Source: Camellia lanceoleosa (lineage: Eukaryota; Streptophyta; Magnoliopsida; Ericales; Theaceae). From it: DNA of 64,000 nt. The translations under genes were made by a program, and so were the position numbers. Shown piece after piece: positions 9,887-21,725 of this stretch. The stretch's first letter is position 1, and each line of letters starts with the position of its first letter. Under the pieces are notes generated by a model. The model saw only the letters and a program-made list of their open reading frames with translations, searched no databases and was not told the origin of the DNA. The DNA lies in NCBI GenBank assembly GCA_025200525.1, contig CM045763.1:91543944-91607943 (forward strand), given 5' to 3'.

Positions 9887-11946
9887 TGACTCTGGTTTTG
9901 ACCCGAAATTTTATTATGTTCCGAACTTGGGTCTCATGGTTCAATGTTGTTGTCCATCTCTTATTCCCCTTGTTGTTCCTTAGATTGGTCATTTGGATTG
10001 TAGTTGTGTGTTTGGAACAAGTTGGTTGCTTGTTTTTCCAAATCTTTGTCACCCAGATTTTTGCTCCTCTGCTCGAGCAGCCATTCTTGCACTCGAGCGG
10101 GCTTTGCAAACTCTCAGTAGTTTTGCAAACCTACAATTACTGGAAGAGTGTATCCTACACTCGAGCGGCATTTCCTACGCTCGGGCAAATGGATGCCTGA
10201 GCAACCAATCTGAAGCTCAAGCAATGTCCTTCGTCTACAAAACTTCTGAAAGTGTATATTCTACACTCGAGCGTTACTTCTTGTGCTCGAGAGGAACAAT
10301 GTGTCTGACGCTCGAGCGCTACTTTTCACGCTCAAGCGGACTGCATGTATATCAGTCCGTGAAGATGACTTTTTGGTTCACTTTTTCATTCCTTTCTCTC
10401 TCTAAAACTCTCCAAAACCCTAGATCTTGAGTTTCTCTCTCTAAAACTCATCTTCTCTCTATTATTTCACCTAAATCCATTGGGATCTTTACCCTAGTGC
10501 CTTTGAGAAAAAGGTAGAGCGTCTCAAGATCTTCATTTTGATCCTAACAATGTTGGGTTTGAGCATTTTGGAGTTTTATCCTTGCCTTGCTCATCTTCTC
10601 TCTTTGAAGTAGGGATTTTCTACACCTTCATATGGTATTTAACTTAGTTATTTGGTGATTGTGTAACAATGGTGGGCTTTGGGTGTATTATGGACAAACC
10701 TAGGGTTTGGGTTGTAAAATCAAAAGAGGGGTTTCTAAGTATATTCTGTGGAAATGGTTATGAGGTCAAATATAAGGTTGTATAGTTACAAAATAGTTAA
10801 TTTTGGCCTTTGGGTTGATATTTAGTAAAAGGGAGTTTGCCGTAAAATGTTTTAAATATTTATTTTGTATAAATAAATAGAATTGATGTTGTGAAGATGA
10901 AATTGGGTGAATATTGACATAAACGATGGAGTTGGATATATATATCACCTCATACCCATGGAAATTTGAATAAATTATTTGTCTTGAGAATGAATATCTA
11001 TTTAAAAGTATTTGTATTGGGCTATCAGTGAAAGATAGCTATGATTGTTGTAGAAATTGCATGAGGATTAGGTGAATTGAAACTAATTTCTTAATGGTTG
11101 TCATTGAATATGACTATGTTTTAAATACATGGTATATGTATGATGTTTAGGAGGAGAAATGGGATGTACTCCATGTTTTGGGAGGAGATAGGGGATAGAC
11201 TCCATTAAAATTAAGTTGGCCGGAGTGTCCTAGATAAAAGTCCCGAAACCGCGCGTATATATGGGTGTCGATCCCACGGAGGAAATTTTCGTAAAATGGC
11301 AGATTGAAGTGTTTGTGTAATAATTGTGTTAATTAGAAAACCACTGAGTTATAATCTCAGTTGGGTTGTTGAAAGATAGTGAAATTAGCTCATGAATTGA
11401 AATGAATTCAAGGAAAATGGATTAAGATATGAATGTGGTACTTTATGATTATATAAAATGTGAATGTTTTGTCACAGGTAATGTATATGCATATTGCAGT
11501 TATACCTTTGTTAAATCTCATGTATTGTGTTAGATTATTCCTACTGGGCTTTGGCTCACCCTATTTGGAAAAACCTAATTTCAGGTGTTGGTGATATGCC
11601 TCCGCTAAGGCAATAGTTCGGAGGGACATTTGGGAGCAAAAATTTCTTTCTTTTGTTGTATTCTTTTGTATAGCCAAGGGCTTTTACTGTATTGAGCTAG
11701 GCTCACTTTTGTTGTAACCAAGCAATGACTCGGAAAGATGTAAACCTATAGGGCATATGATTGCCTATTTAGTTTTCTGTTATCTTATCATTGTAACACA
11801 TGCTATAAATTCATAATGAATAGTTCGTGAATGTATATCGCATGTGTTAGCTTTTGTACACAAACTCTGATGAATGAAAGTATATTATTTCTATTATCTT
11901 TTTGCTTGTGGGTTGGATTCATTGTATTATTTTTTGGGGCGTTACA
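9887..11946 (+). mobile_element. 5' LTR of gypsy element B
   Basis: The right edge is firm: GGCGTTACA ends at 11946 and a tRNA-Met primer site follows. The left edge is approximate, since the start looks decayed. A TGACCCGAAATTTT-like start lies near 9887-9910 and no target duplication can be paired. The segment near 11549-11600 (GGCTCACCCTAT, TTTCAGGT, TATGCCTCC) also occurs in the LTRs of O and in the solo LTR, so B and O are related families. Confidence 0.65.
10065..10345 (+). repeat. CTCGAGCG-containing repeats in LTR B
   Basis: About nine copies of an ACACTCGAGCG / ACGCTCGAGCG core, some decayed to CTCGGGC or CTCAAGC, are spaced 15-45 bp apart. They lie in what should be the U3 part of the LTR. 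Each core carries the palindrome CTCGAG. They could be binding sites in the LTR promoter, but this is inference. Confidence 0.6.
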
Positions 11947-11949
11947 ACT

Positions 11950-11961
11950 TGGTATCAGAGC
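11950..11961 (+). other. Primer binding site of element B (initiator tRNA-Met type)
   Basis: TGGTATCAGAGC lies three bases after the LTR end. It is the usual primer site of plant LTR retrotransposons primed by initiator tRNA-Met. Confidence 0.9.
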
Positions 11962-12357
11962 GTACCGGGTTTGAATACTTTAGGTACATGGGAAGTGGTT
12001 GTTGCCATAATAGGTTTGTCTCGCTTTGCTGAGGCGTTAGTATATAATGTACGCTTATGTGATAACATGCTTATGTTTTTATATGGGTATGGGATTTAAT
12101 TTCTAGAATGTTGATCGAGTCTACAGGTTTCTAGGAGTCCTATTGGCAAGGCACTTGATCATTGTCATTTCTAATTGGAACTTTGGCAACGCCGCGGGAC
12201 GGTGACTATCCGAAAATGAAATTCATATGTGTTTATGTGACTTCGTGCTTAGATAGAGTGAATTACTATTGTCCAACGTATTAGGATGCGAGTGAGTTAG
12301 CTTCAGTACATTTGTGAATATGCTAATCTCTTGTGTTACCTTCATTAGGATGTCAGG

Positions 12358-13441
12358 ACGTGATCATGGTTGTAGGCGTGGTAGGCCTAGGAGGCACAAA
12401 ATGTCTATACCGGATGAAATTCTGGCATAGGAAGAAGAGGTTGGCCAAGCCAATGTGGCTGAACCAGTTGGTCAATAGGCCATAGGCTCCTTAACCCATG
12501 AGATGGCCGAAGCATTGCAGGAATCTAAGGACATTCTCCAGGCTGAGAATCAAGTCCAGGCCCAAGTAGCTAAAGCAAGGCCATCTTTTCTGAAGAGAGT
12601 TTTTCTGGTCAAGCCCATATGAGTTTTTAGGTGATCCCAAGGAGCCACTGAAGGCAAATGAGTGGCTAGAGCAAATAATGAAGACGTTCGAGATACTTGG
12701 CATCAAAGACGACTAGTTGAGGGTGACCTTGGCGTCTTTCCAACTGAAGAGGGATGCAGGTCAGTGCTGGAAGTATGCACGTGGGTGCATTGGGGTGACT
12801 TGGGAGGCATTCGTCAACACCTTCCAGGACAAGTTTTTGCCTCCCACAGTTAGGAAGAAGTTGAGAGACCAGTTTTCCAAGCTGGTTCAGTTGAACACAC
12901 CAGTAACTGAGTTTGAGTCCACATTCACTAGCCTCTCTAGGTTTGCTCCTAAGCTTGTGGTGACTGAGGAACGTCAATGTCTGGAGTTTGAGAAACGGTT
13001 AAGGACCGAGCTTATGTTTCGAGTGGCCAAGTCCATGATTAGAGATTACGAGTGCCATATGGAGGTGGTGGCCCATCTTGAGACCATTATGCAGGCAGAG
13101 GATGAGGGGTTCCAGAAGGAGTCAGGATATTCAAGGAGACGGTAAGAAGCAGAAGGGCCCTACCCTACAGCAGTCACAGGGAGCACAGTCGAGGTCTACC
13201 TTTCTAGTGCCAAGTTCGGATTCTAGGAAAGGTGGCCAGGAAGATTATACTTTTTTTTAAGTGTAGTCAGTTGGGCCACAAGTCTCCAGTTTGCCCGCAG
13301 AGAGGAGGAGGGCAGCAAACAGCATCATCTTCGGCTCATTCTCAAGGCCAGAGTCAAGAGAGGGGGCAACTGCTCACTTGTTATCAGTGTGGGCAACGGG
13401 GCACATGAAGAGATTTTGTCCACAACTAGGTAACACATCTG
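12358..13441 (+). pseudogene. gag of element B, decayed
   Basis: It starts ATGTCAGGACGTGATC after a leader of about 400 bp. The capsid region (best open piece 12717-13145) has the gypsy gag pattern: a Trp/Lys-rich block, then EAFVNTFQDKFLPPTVR and FEKRLRTEL. A first Cys-rich stretch (13254 on) and a CCHC knuckle (CYQCGQRG at about 13378, then HMKRFCP) follow. A one-base deletion in the knuckle shifts the frame, and several stops lie before 12660. The family resembles chromovirus gypsy elements of the Del/Tekay kind, judged from the gag-PR-RT order and the tRNA-Met primer. It is not functional. Confidence 0.75.
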
Positions 13442-13590
13442 GTGCGTCTGGTTTGAGGCAGATATAGAGCCACTAGCCTGCACAGTCAATACAGGCCTCG
13501 AGCGCCAATCAGGGAGCCTTTTTCACTCAGTCAATACATCAGGCTTATGCTCCGAGAGGCGAGCAGGTTGAGCAGAGACCTACAGGGCGC

Positions 13591-14101
13591 GTGTATGCTG
13601 TTACCATGCCGGAATTAGTACCAGCACCTTCTATTGTGAGAGGTACTTTCTTGTTTTGCAATTCGATTACTAATATGTTGATTAATACAAGGTGCATCCC
13701 ATTTTTTTATCTCGTCTGCATTTGCATCAGTCTTGGGGTTAGAGTTGGCTCAGTTAGCATCTCCTATCTGTGTAGAGTCACCTATCGGTAGTGAGGTTAT
13801 TTTGAAGCAGGGGTGTCGGGGTTGTGACATTGAGGTTGCCGGTCGCCGATTACCTTTTGTATTCGTATTGCTTGATATGCCTAGTTTTGATGTTGTTTTG
13901 GGTATGGACTGATTATCATCATACCGGGCTATTATAAATTGCTACCGTCAGAGGGTTACTGTATGTACCATAAGCAGGGATTGTTTTTATTTCTTGGGGG
14001 ACCAGGTGGATAGAGTCTTATCGCCGTTATATGATCCGCATAGGCGGAGTGAACTTAGTTCCCTTCTTGCTAGCTTCTTGAGTAGTGAGTGTGATGAAGT
14101 C
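13591..14101 (+). pseudogene. Aspartic protease region of element B, decayed
   Basis: Between gag and RT the frames carry pieces typical of gypsy protease and its linker: a GTFLFCNS-like segment where the active-site region is expected, LPFVFVLLDMPSFDVVLGMD, and then a stop where the usual Trp stands (TGG to TGA). The D-S/T-G triplet is not recoverable in any frame. Frameshifts near 13690 and 13790 break the frame. Confidence 0.55.
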
Positions 14102-14829
14102 TAGGTTGAATTGCTAATGGTGGTTTGTGAATACCCCAATGTCTTTCCCGAGGACCTTATTAGTTTACCACCTCATCGAGAGATCGAGTTCTCTATTGAT
14201 TTATTGCCTGGCACGGCACCAGTATCTATGGCACCGTATAGATTTGCACCTGCTGAATTGAGTGAGTTGAAGATTCAATTCTAGGAGTTGTTAGATAAGG
14301 GTTTTGTCCACCCTAGTACTTCACCTTGGAGAGCACCAACTCTTTTTTCTAAGAAAAAAGATAGAGTGTTGTGACTTCGTAAAGATTACTGAAAATTGAA
14401 CCAGATGACTATTAAGAACAAGTACCCAATGCCTTGTATAGATGATTTGTTTGATCAATTGAAGGGGTCTCGTTGCTTCTATAAGACAGACCTGAGATCG
14501 GGTTATCATCAGTTGAGGGTAAGGGAAGAGGATATCCCTAAGACGGCATTCCTTACGCAATATGGCCATTACAAGTTTCTAATGATGCCTTTTGGGCTAA
14601 CCAATGCTCCAGCTATGTTTATAGATTTGATAAACCGGGTCTTTCATGAGTTCTTAGACCATTTTGTGGTCGTCTTTGTGGATGACATCCTGATTTACTC
14701 ACTCTCTGACGAAGAGCATGATGAACACTTGCGAGTGGTGCTTGAGTTGCTAAGAGCCCATAAATTGTACGCTAAGTTTGGGAAGTGTGATTTCTGGCCG
14801 AATGAGGATAAGTTCTTAGGCCATGTAGT
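14102..14829 (+). pseudogene. Reverse transcriptase of element B, truncated
   Basis: RT motifs are in order: [12 protein letters not shown], then [17 protein letters not shown] (first catalytic Asp), [10 protein letters not shown], and FVDDILIYS (the YxDD box as FVDD), then KFLGHVV at 14829. Stops lie near 14283 and at two points at 14370-14390. Just after KFLGHVV the sequence becomes unrelated, so the rest of RT, RNase H, integrase and the 3' LTR are missing. Confidence 0.85.
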
Positions 14830-15688
14830 GTTTGTGGTTTTGTTTATTATGAGTCTTCTTTTGAGTCATTTTGTGTTTAAGTTGTTTTTACTTTCCCTTT
14901 GTTGAGTCATTTTGACTGTCGTCAGTTGTAGGATCAGTACTCGGTCAAGAACTCATTCTTAATTCCAATTGAAAATTTTAATTGTTTTGTGCTCAGAGTG
15001 CCGTGCCATTCCCACCATGATGTGCAAAATAGGATTTGTTATTTCATAAAACTGTAGGGTTCAACCCAGGTCAAGAGTGAGCAACAGAACAAGGACTTAT
15101 CTGAAGCTACATAGGTTCCAGACTGCGAAGCAAAAGAAAAGAGGGAAAATTTGGAGCATCTTAGTGTGTTTCAACTTCAGCAAATTTCGAGACTGCATTC
15201 CAGATGCACCTTCTCAGGCCTCGCCATTTCTCTGGAGTATGAGTGTACCTCGACCCTGAGTTCAAGCCTACTTCAAGTTAGAATGGCTATCAAAGCGGCT
15301 TGCAGATGTTACCCCTTGCCAATATGAATAGGATATATCCTTTTTGAGCATGTTACAAAGTCTCCGAGAGGTAAATCGGAGGTTGTCGCCGAACAACATC
15401 TTTTGTTCGATCTGTCATTCTGTCAAAATTACATATTTTGTTCTCTTCTATTGCATAGAATATGCATTTTCACATATACATATGTTGCATGCGTACCTTG
15501 CATCATTTATGATTCATGCATAGAATATGCTCTTGATTCATGCATAGAACATGCTTTCAATTTTGCATAGAATGTGCTCTTGATTCATGCATAGAACATG
15601 TTTTCAATTTTGCATAGAATATGCTCTTTATTCATGCATAGAACATGCTTTCAATTTTGCATAGAATATGCTTTCAATCATACATAAA
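14830..15688 (+). other. 3' untranslated interior of element E (left piece)
   Basis: No coding domain is visible. The segment continues across element O into 54436-56867, which ends in a polypurine tract and an E-family LTR. It is therefore read as the far 3' interior of an E element. Its 5' end is joined abruptly to the RT of element B, so a deletion has removed the rest of both. Short open frames here are not supported as genes. Confidence 0.5.
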
Positions 15689-15693
15689 ATATG
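15510..15693 (+). repeat. Minisatellite of a GCATAGAATATGCT-type motif
   Basis: A 24-bp motif in about 48-bp dimers alternates a TTGATTCATGCATAGAACATGC-like form with a TTTCAATTTTGCATAGAATATGC-like form. It resumes after element O at 54436-54500, which shows that O split the array. Confidence 0.8.
15689..15693. repeat. Target-site duplication of element O (left)
   Basis: ATATG directly before the O LTR start TGTAATGACC. The same five bases follow the O right LTR at 54436-54440. Confidence 0.9.
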
Positions 15694-18330
15694 TGTAATG
15701 ACCCCAACAAAAAATTTAAATAGCCAATGCACAATTTAATTGAGCAAATTTTCGAATTTGATTGTTATGTAAATTCTATGTGAAAATAGTTCGATTTTGT
15801 ATTTTTTTTAAAAATAGTATGGTTAGATGGGATATTTTTGAGGGGAAGAAAAAGAAAAGATGTAGAGAATATTATTATGGTTTTTGGTGGGTGGTGGAAG
15901 AGAGTCAAGAAGATGATTATGTTTTTAGTGGAGAATATTTGTTAGAAACAGAGAGAAAGATATGAGACAGCTTGTTTTTTATAAAAGAAGATTTTTTTTT
16001 TTTTTAGTGGGGGCAGAGAGGATCTTCGAGGTGGAAGAGAAATGATAAGAAAAAACAAAAAAAGAAAAGGCAAATGTGCTGGGTTTGTGTGTGGTGGAGT
16101 GGTGTATGAGCTAGGCAAGCATTGTCTAGGTGAAAAGAATAAGAATACAGGCAAAAAAAAAAAAAAAAAAAAGTCTCTTATTGACTTTGGTTTTCACACA
16201 CACACACACACACTGAGCAGGGAGAACGCACTGCTCCCTCTCTCTGGCCTCTTTCTCAGTTGGTTTGTGAGAGCATTGTTGATCATTATCTGCAAAAGAA
16301 GAAAAAAGAAATTCTGGCTTCATGCTTCTCTCTCGGCATGTACACGGCAGCAGCTGGAGGAGAGAGAGGGACACAGACACAACGCATATGAGAGGAGAGA
16401 TCATCTAAATTTGGTTATCAACTCAAAACCATGAATGATCAGCCACCATCTCTCTCTCTCTCTGCAACTCTCTCTGCTAGGTCTCTCTTTGTGCAATTCC
16501 ATCTGTTTGTCACCTGTGTCTTGTTCCTTAGTCGATAGGGTTTTCGGCGAGCATGCATAAGAGTAAAGAAACGACCCTCAATCTGTCTCCCCACTTACCT
16601 GTGTCTTAACTTGTCTTCCATTCTAGTTGCCATCGTCCTCGGTCAACGCTGTCGCCGGTAATTTGTGAAACTCATAACCGTAGTTAGTTGCACTTGGCTC
16701 AACTACATATTGTTCACTGGCTACGATGTTGCCACATAAAGGTCTGCGAGATCTACTTGCTGCATAGCAGCGACTTCCACTAGATTTATTTATATTTGTG
16801 GACCCAAATGGTAAACCACTCTCTTCCTCCTATTTATGTATTAAAAAAAAACACATGTATAAATAAATTTTAGAAATAAATTGAAGTGAGAGACTGCCGT
16901 TTTGCATAAACCTCATCAAAGTTTTCTCTACTTGTTCAATCTGATGATTATTTACACACACACAATAAGTAACCATTAAATTTATTTATTTAATCTTCTG
17001 ATTATATTTGGGAGTTTTGGCTTCTTGTAGAAGTTCTTGGCTATTTTTTTTTTTTAGTGAAGATTAGCATGTAAATTAATTGTGTCCAATCCATTGTACC
17101 CTAGTTCTTGAGGCCAACGTGAAGAGCTTGGTGAGAGCAACATTTTGATCGGTGGAGATCAAAATCCGACAAAATCGAAAATTTGGAATAACTTTTCTTC
17201 ATGCTTGAGGTAAGGATTTTTCCTACACTTCTTTATGTACTTTTACTTGATTATATAGAGCTTAGAGTTGTATATAATTTAATTAAAATTTTTGGAAAAT
17301 TTGTGATTCATTTGCTTAAAAGGGAAATTTTGAGAAAAATAAAGAGTTGATGCCAAATTGCGAAAGTGTAAACTTTGAATATGTTTGTAAAGTTATGAAA
17401 GAGCTATATTTTAAATTGGAACAAAAATGGACTTTGATTCGATCGGTTTTGAAATTTTTACCGGTTTACGATCAAAAGAGCATTTTTAAAGAAAACAAAG
17501 GAATTATATTTAACTTTTGGGGCTTTTGATCAAAATAGGATGTCATAGTTGAATAATGCTTGGAGAATGAGTTTGGAAAGAAAAATGATGTTTTTTTGGC
17601 ATTAGCGGTATTACTTTGCTTAATGTATCTGTTGGAATAAAACCGACACGGTTAGAAATGGACCTTGAGAGGTTACCGGACGTGATTGTGATATGAAAAC
17701 TAGTGTAGTTGTTCATATTTAATAAGATGTGGAATAGATTGTATTTATCAAAATTTTTGGAATTTAATTGTTTAAATATATGTTTAGAAATATTTGTTTA
17801 GGCTATCGATGGAGGATAGCCATGATTGTCGTAGAAAGACATGAGACTTAGGCAAATCGAACCACATTTCTCATTTGTTGCATTGGACATTGCATTACAT
17901 TCATTTCGTTGGAAAATGTATCTTTTTTTTTTTGAAATGTTTGTAAATGTACCTATTTGCGAAAAGATGAATACTTGGTGAATCTGAGTAGGGGATGTGG
18001 AACTGCACGGTCAAGTGTCGAGCCTTCCAGTTTACTGGTAAAAATGATAGTGGTAGTGCATTAGGGCCTACTTGCAAACACTCACCTGGAGATTCACAGA
18101 GCCTATATTCATGTAACAGATATGGTTTAAAATGGAAATGGTTTTATATCTGTTGTAGCATATCAGCATTGCATGCTTTATAAAAAGTGAAATAAATTGT
18201 TTTATCATGATCATGGCATGAGCATACTCTCTTTAGTCTTGTCATAGTTCATATGTTGTGTAGAATATCTCTACTAGGCTGTGGCTCACCCTATAAGGGA
18301 AACCATTTCAGGTACAGGTGCTATGCCTCC
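15694..18330 (+). mobile_element. Left LTR of O, first part
   Basis: It matches the right LTR (51440 onward) up to CTATGCCTCC, where element M interrupts. The rest of the LTR is at 48110-48459. The leading part (16050-16440) carries CT/GA-rich and (CA)n tracts. The open frames there have low-complexity products and are not genes. Confidence 0.9.
18326..18330. repeat. Target-site duplication of element M (left)
   Basis: CCTCC before the M LTR. The same five bases occur at 48105-48109 directly after the other M LTR. Confidence 0.9.
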
Positions 18331-18771
18331 TGTGGAGAAGTGGTTTGGAAATACTCTTTGGATCCAATGGGACGCTCGAGATCCTCAGCTAGCTACCTAA
18401 AAAGGAATGAACACTCCGATCGGGGGTGTCAGAATTAGCACTCCGACAGATAAGTTAGTATATACTCTTTTGGTTACTTCTATCTTAAGTTAAGTTTACT
18501 TGTTCTCACATACTCTTTTTGGTTGATGTTCCTCTATTTATATTTTCCTCTGGGCCTCAGGGTTGGTCCCACTTTTAGTCCACCGTGCAATTATTTACTC
18601 AGCTCCTTCTGTTGCTGACCAATCTCCACTCGGCTCCTCGCTTAACTGGTTCTATGGCTGATTAGGATACCTCTGAATTTATATAAGACGGGGCCGAATG
18701 CAATGTATATGTCTGGATTCTCTAAGAATAATATTTGGCCTTTTTACATCCCCTAATACTCGGCTCCCACA
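18331..18771 (-). mobile_element. 3' LTR of M
   Basis: It begins TGTGGAGAAG on the plus strand and ends GGCTCCCACA. It matches 47663-48104 base for base over long runs. Confidence 0.9.
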
Positions 18772-18795
18772 ATTGCCCCCCAAACACTCCACTAA
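18772..18795 (-). other. Polypurine tract of M
   Basis: Read on the minus strand, TTAGTGGAGTGTTTGGGGGG then CAAT lies directly before the 3' LTR. It is the second-strand priming site and fixes the element's orientation. Confidence 0.8.
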
Positions 18796-19150
18796 CAACA
18801 GTTAGCTGGCATGTTTGGCTTCGAACTTGAAACGTAAGAGCCGAAATTCGACGGTTAACCTCATTCCAACACGAGTGTCAGAACGCAAGCGTTTTTTGGT
18901 CATCATTACAACTTCCTGCCCCTTCGTACACTTCTTTCATTTATTATTATGATTTAAAATTTTGTTGTCTTTTCGAATGCGTGTATATTTTTTTAATATT
19001 TGAAGCTTTTGGTCTGCCTTCCGATACACCTCTGCAACCTCTGTCCATTCTTCATTGTCTTCTCCGTCTCTTGTAAGTTCTCTTCCTCTTTATTTTGAAT
19101 CCTATTTCCTTGTTTGTTTTCAATTTAGCATATTCCATAGACTGACAAAA
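18796..19150 (+). promoter_or_regulatory. Leader region of antisense ORF1 in M, with a conserved intron
   Basis: A stretch of about 350 bp lies between the polypurine tract and the ORF1 start codon. It contains a putative leader intron at 19073-19140 (donor GTAAGT, acceptor CCATAG). The copy in P (minus strand, about 42740-42650) keeps the same donor and a TTATAG acceptor. No clear TATA box was found. Confidence 0.5.
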
Positions 19151-21186
19151 ATGGCAAAGCATTTGAAAGACCTCCTTTCTTCGGATCGAGTCTCTGGCTT
19201 TCGACGCCATTTTTCCATCCCTGACGACGTCTATCTGTCGCTCGTGATAGACAACACCCTTGATATGTAGAGGGATGATCAAAGCACAATCGTCTTCTCT
19301 CTCTTATCAATTGCTAAGGGTGAAGTCCGTTTCCCCCTTCACCTATTTCTTAGGGCTGTCCTTTACCATTAGGGTCTAATCCCTTCCCAACCTAATGTAA
19401 ATTTCTTCCAAATCATAATGGGGATTATAGAGTTAAACCGTCGCCTTAGGATTAATCTCGGCATACCTGCTATTCGGCATTGTTATGCCTTGGCCAAGTC
19501 TTCTGGCCGACATAGGCACTATTTCCTCAGGGCCAAGGACACCGACCATCAATTAGTGACTATGCTTGCCAGCTCTAGCAAGCGAGTTAATAATGTCATG
19601 GTCATTGTCCAAGGTAACTGGGAATTCGACGAAGGCGAAGATCGCCTAGATCCAATTCCTAGCCAGAGAGGTGAACCAGGTGGCCATATAGCTCCTTGTG
19701 TTTATCTTCCTTATATGTATTCAGCTTTATTTTCGTGGTCTTATGGTTTTACTTGTACAGGAAACGATTTGAAGAAAGTTTTGGTTTCAACTGACGACTC
19801 CGTTCTTGCAGAAATCAAAGTCGCGCTCCAATACTTCGGCCGTTCAAGCCTTCAGAAACAAGGGAGGGTGGCCCACATTCTTCTTTGATACGCGCCGACA
19901 TATACGACATTTTCGGCGGAGGACAACATTCCAGTTCCGAGGGGTGAAGAGTATCTTACGGCCATTACCTTAACTAACTTCAAAAACTTGAGGCAAGTTA
20001 GTTTTGAGGCATCTGATTCAGAGCAGGTGGAAGTAGCCGAACAGGTTGCTGAGGAGTTAAGCCAATCTGAAGCCGAGGTAGACGAGGCTTTAAAGTTGGC
20101 CTTTGAGAAAGCCGGCCTCAATTCATCCAACCTTCCATCCACCTCTGGCCGCGGAGACGTTTCCTTTGAAGACATCTTTACAAACTTAGGGGACCTTCCC
20201 GGCGTGTACCCTGAAGATATGGCTGGGTCATCACTCATGTAACTTGCCAAGAAGAAAAATGCTGAACGGATGGCCACCTGGAGGAGGGCCGAGACCCTCC
20301 GATCTGAACCTGCTGCCACGACTGAGTCTTCACCAGTTATTGTGGAAGAAACGGCTCAAATTGAGACTGCTGAGACGGAGAGGCTAGCCGAACAGTTGAG
20401 TCAAGGTAGCAATCAGAAGAGGGAGAAACGTCATGGCGAGAGTGAAATCGGCTTCAAGGGATTCCCAACCGACAAGCGGCCGCGCATGGAAGAGTCAGAC
20501 TCAGTTGTGGACAAGCAACCACACATATAGGTGTCGGACTCGGTTGTGCCATTCGTGGTTTAACCAAGGATAAAAACGTTTCTTCTGATGCATCGACTCT
20601 TAAAGATCCGGCAGTGGCCTTAAGTATGGCCTCCTCAATCTCACTGCCAGCTGGCAGGGTAACTTTTCGGACAAAACCTGACTTGATAACGATAGCATTA
20701 GCTGCTCAGTCGGCCATACTGGTATATGACTTGATCCTTGTCTGCCGCCTTTCGCCTATATTATTATTACTATTATGTTTTTATTCTAATTTCCTGTTTT
20801 GCAGGCGACGGGAAGGATAGCCGAGATAGGCCGCCGTCAACACGATGCTATTGAACAGATTGCCTTTCTAAAGATGAAGATTGAAAGCGAGAAGGGCAAG
20901 GATATGGAGGCCGCTCAAAGGGCCGAGCGCGAAGCGACAAGAGCGGCAAAAGAAAGTTTGAGGGTTGAAGTTGAGGCCAAAAAGGTGCAGGGTTCTGACC
21001 AGCTCAAATTGGCCACTGAGGAAAGGGCAAATGCAAGCGAGGACATGCTCAAGTTAGCCAAGGAAGTGATTGCCAAGCTGGAAGCCGATTTGGTAGAATC
21101 GAAGAAGGTGAAGGAGCAAGCCGACTCCGAGTTTGCCAAGGCGCTCCAGGTTAGGAAGGACGCTGCGTTGGAGAACTATGTGGAGG
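19151..21186 (+). pseudogene. Antisense ORF1 of M, 5' part (Transposase_28-like domain plus coiled coil)
   Basis: It starts ATGGCAAAGCATTTG. The N-terminal domain has FPLHLFLRA, GLIPSQPNVNFF, MGIIELNRRL and LVTMLASSSKRV, and resembles the Pfam family 'putative gypsy type transposon' (Transposase_28). An acidic, Ser/Glu-rich middle follows. The last exon (20805 on) is a long Ala/Glu/Lys coiled coil. Two putative introns are seen: 19671-19760 (GT...ACAG) and 20722-20804 (GT...TTGCAG). The gene runs opposite to gag-pol. Nonsense codons at 19268-19270, within the GLIPS region and near 20240 break it. An E solo LTR cuts the coiled coil at 21186, and the remainder is at 25588-25729. The role is unknown. 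Tat-lineage antisense ORFs are known but their function is not. Confidence 0.72.
21182..21186. repeat. Target-site duplication of the E solo LTR (left)
   Basis: GGAGG directly before TGTAGACACC. It is repeated at 25588-25592. Confidence 0.9.
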
Positions 21187-21679
21187 TGTAGACACCCCAT
21201 TTTTGACCGTCCGAAAGACTCAGTTGTGCTTGCAGGTACATCCAACCACAAGTTCGATTGCTCATCGAGTATTCGACTTCCGCGGTGAAACGTCACAGGT
21301 TTGAGCTTTCCAAACCCTGTATCCTTTCTGCCCCATTCTTGGACCATGACTTGGTCCTTTCAGAATGTTTGTCTTGGTGCATTGTTGACGCCCTTTTGGA
21401 CCTGCCGACCCCTACTTTGTTGCTGCCGGCCATTGATTGAGCCTGCCGGCCATCAATGAGCCACTGTCAGCCATCCCTGATGGCCGGCAGCCCCCCTGCC
21501 TCAACAAGTTTCACTCCAGATCTTTTGAGCCAGCTGGAATCCTTTTATCTGCCCTCCATACACGTGTATAGAGGGATGAAGCTCTTGCCAAGCTTCTTGA
21601 AGAAGCTTTGCATTGCTTTTCTTCTATATAAGGAGAGAGCCTCTCTCCTTAGCAGAGGTTCAGCATTTTGAGAAAAAAT

Positions 21680-21725
<46 letters not shown>

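Noticed and set aside
9862..10430. Two overlapping plus-strand frames of 112 and 145 codons
   Set aside because: They lie in LTR B, arise from the CTCGAGCG repeats and show no known motif or codon pattern.
11220..11300. GC-richer stretch with GTCGATCCCACGGAGG in LTR B, considered as a tRNA or rRNA fragment
   Set aside because: No cloverleaf arms, anticodon stem or known rRNA core could be matched. It is probably part of the LTR or a small insertion.
15942..16434. Overlapping frames on both strands with poly-Lys, Thr-His and Phe-rich runs
   Set aside because: They are low-complexity products of poly(A), (CA)n and CT/GA tracts in the O LTR. The matching frames at 51671-52164 are disrupted differently.
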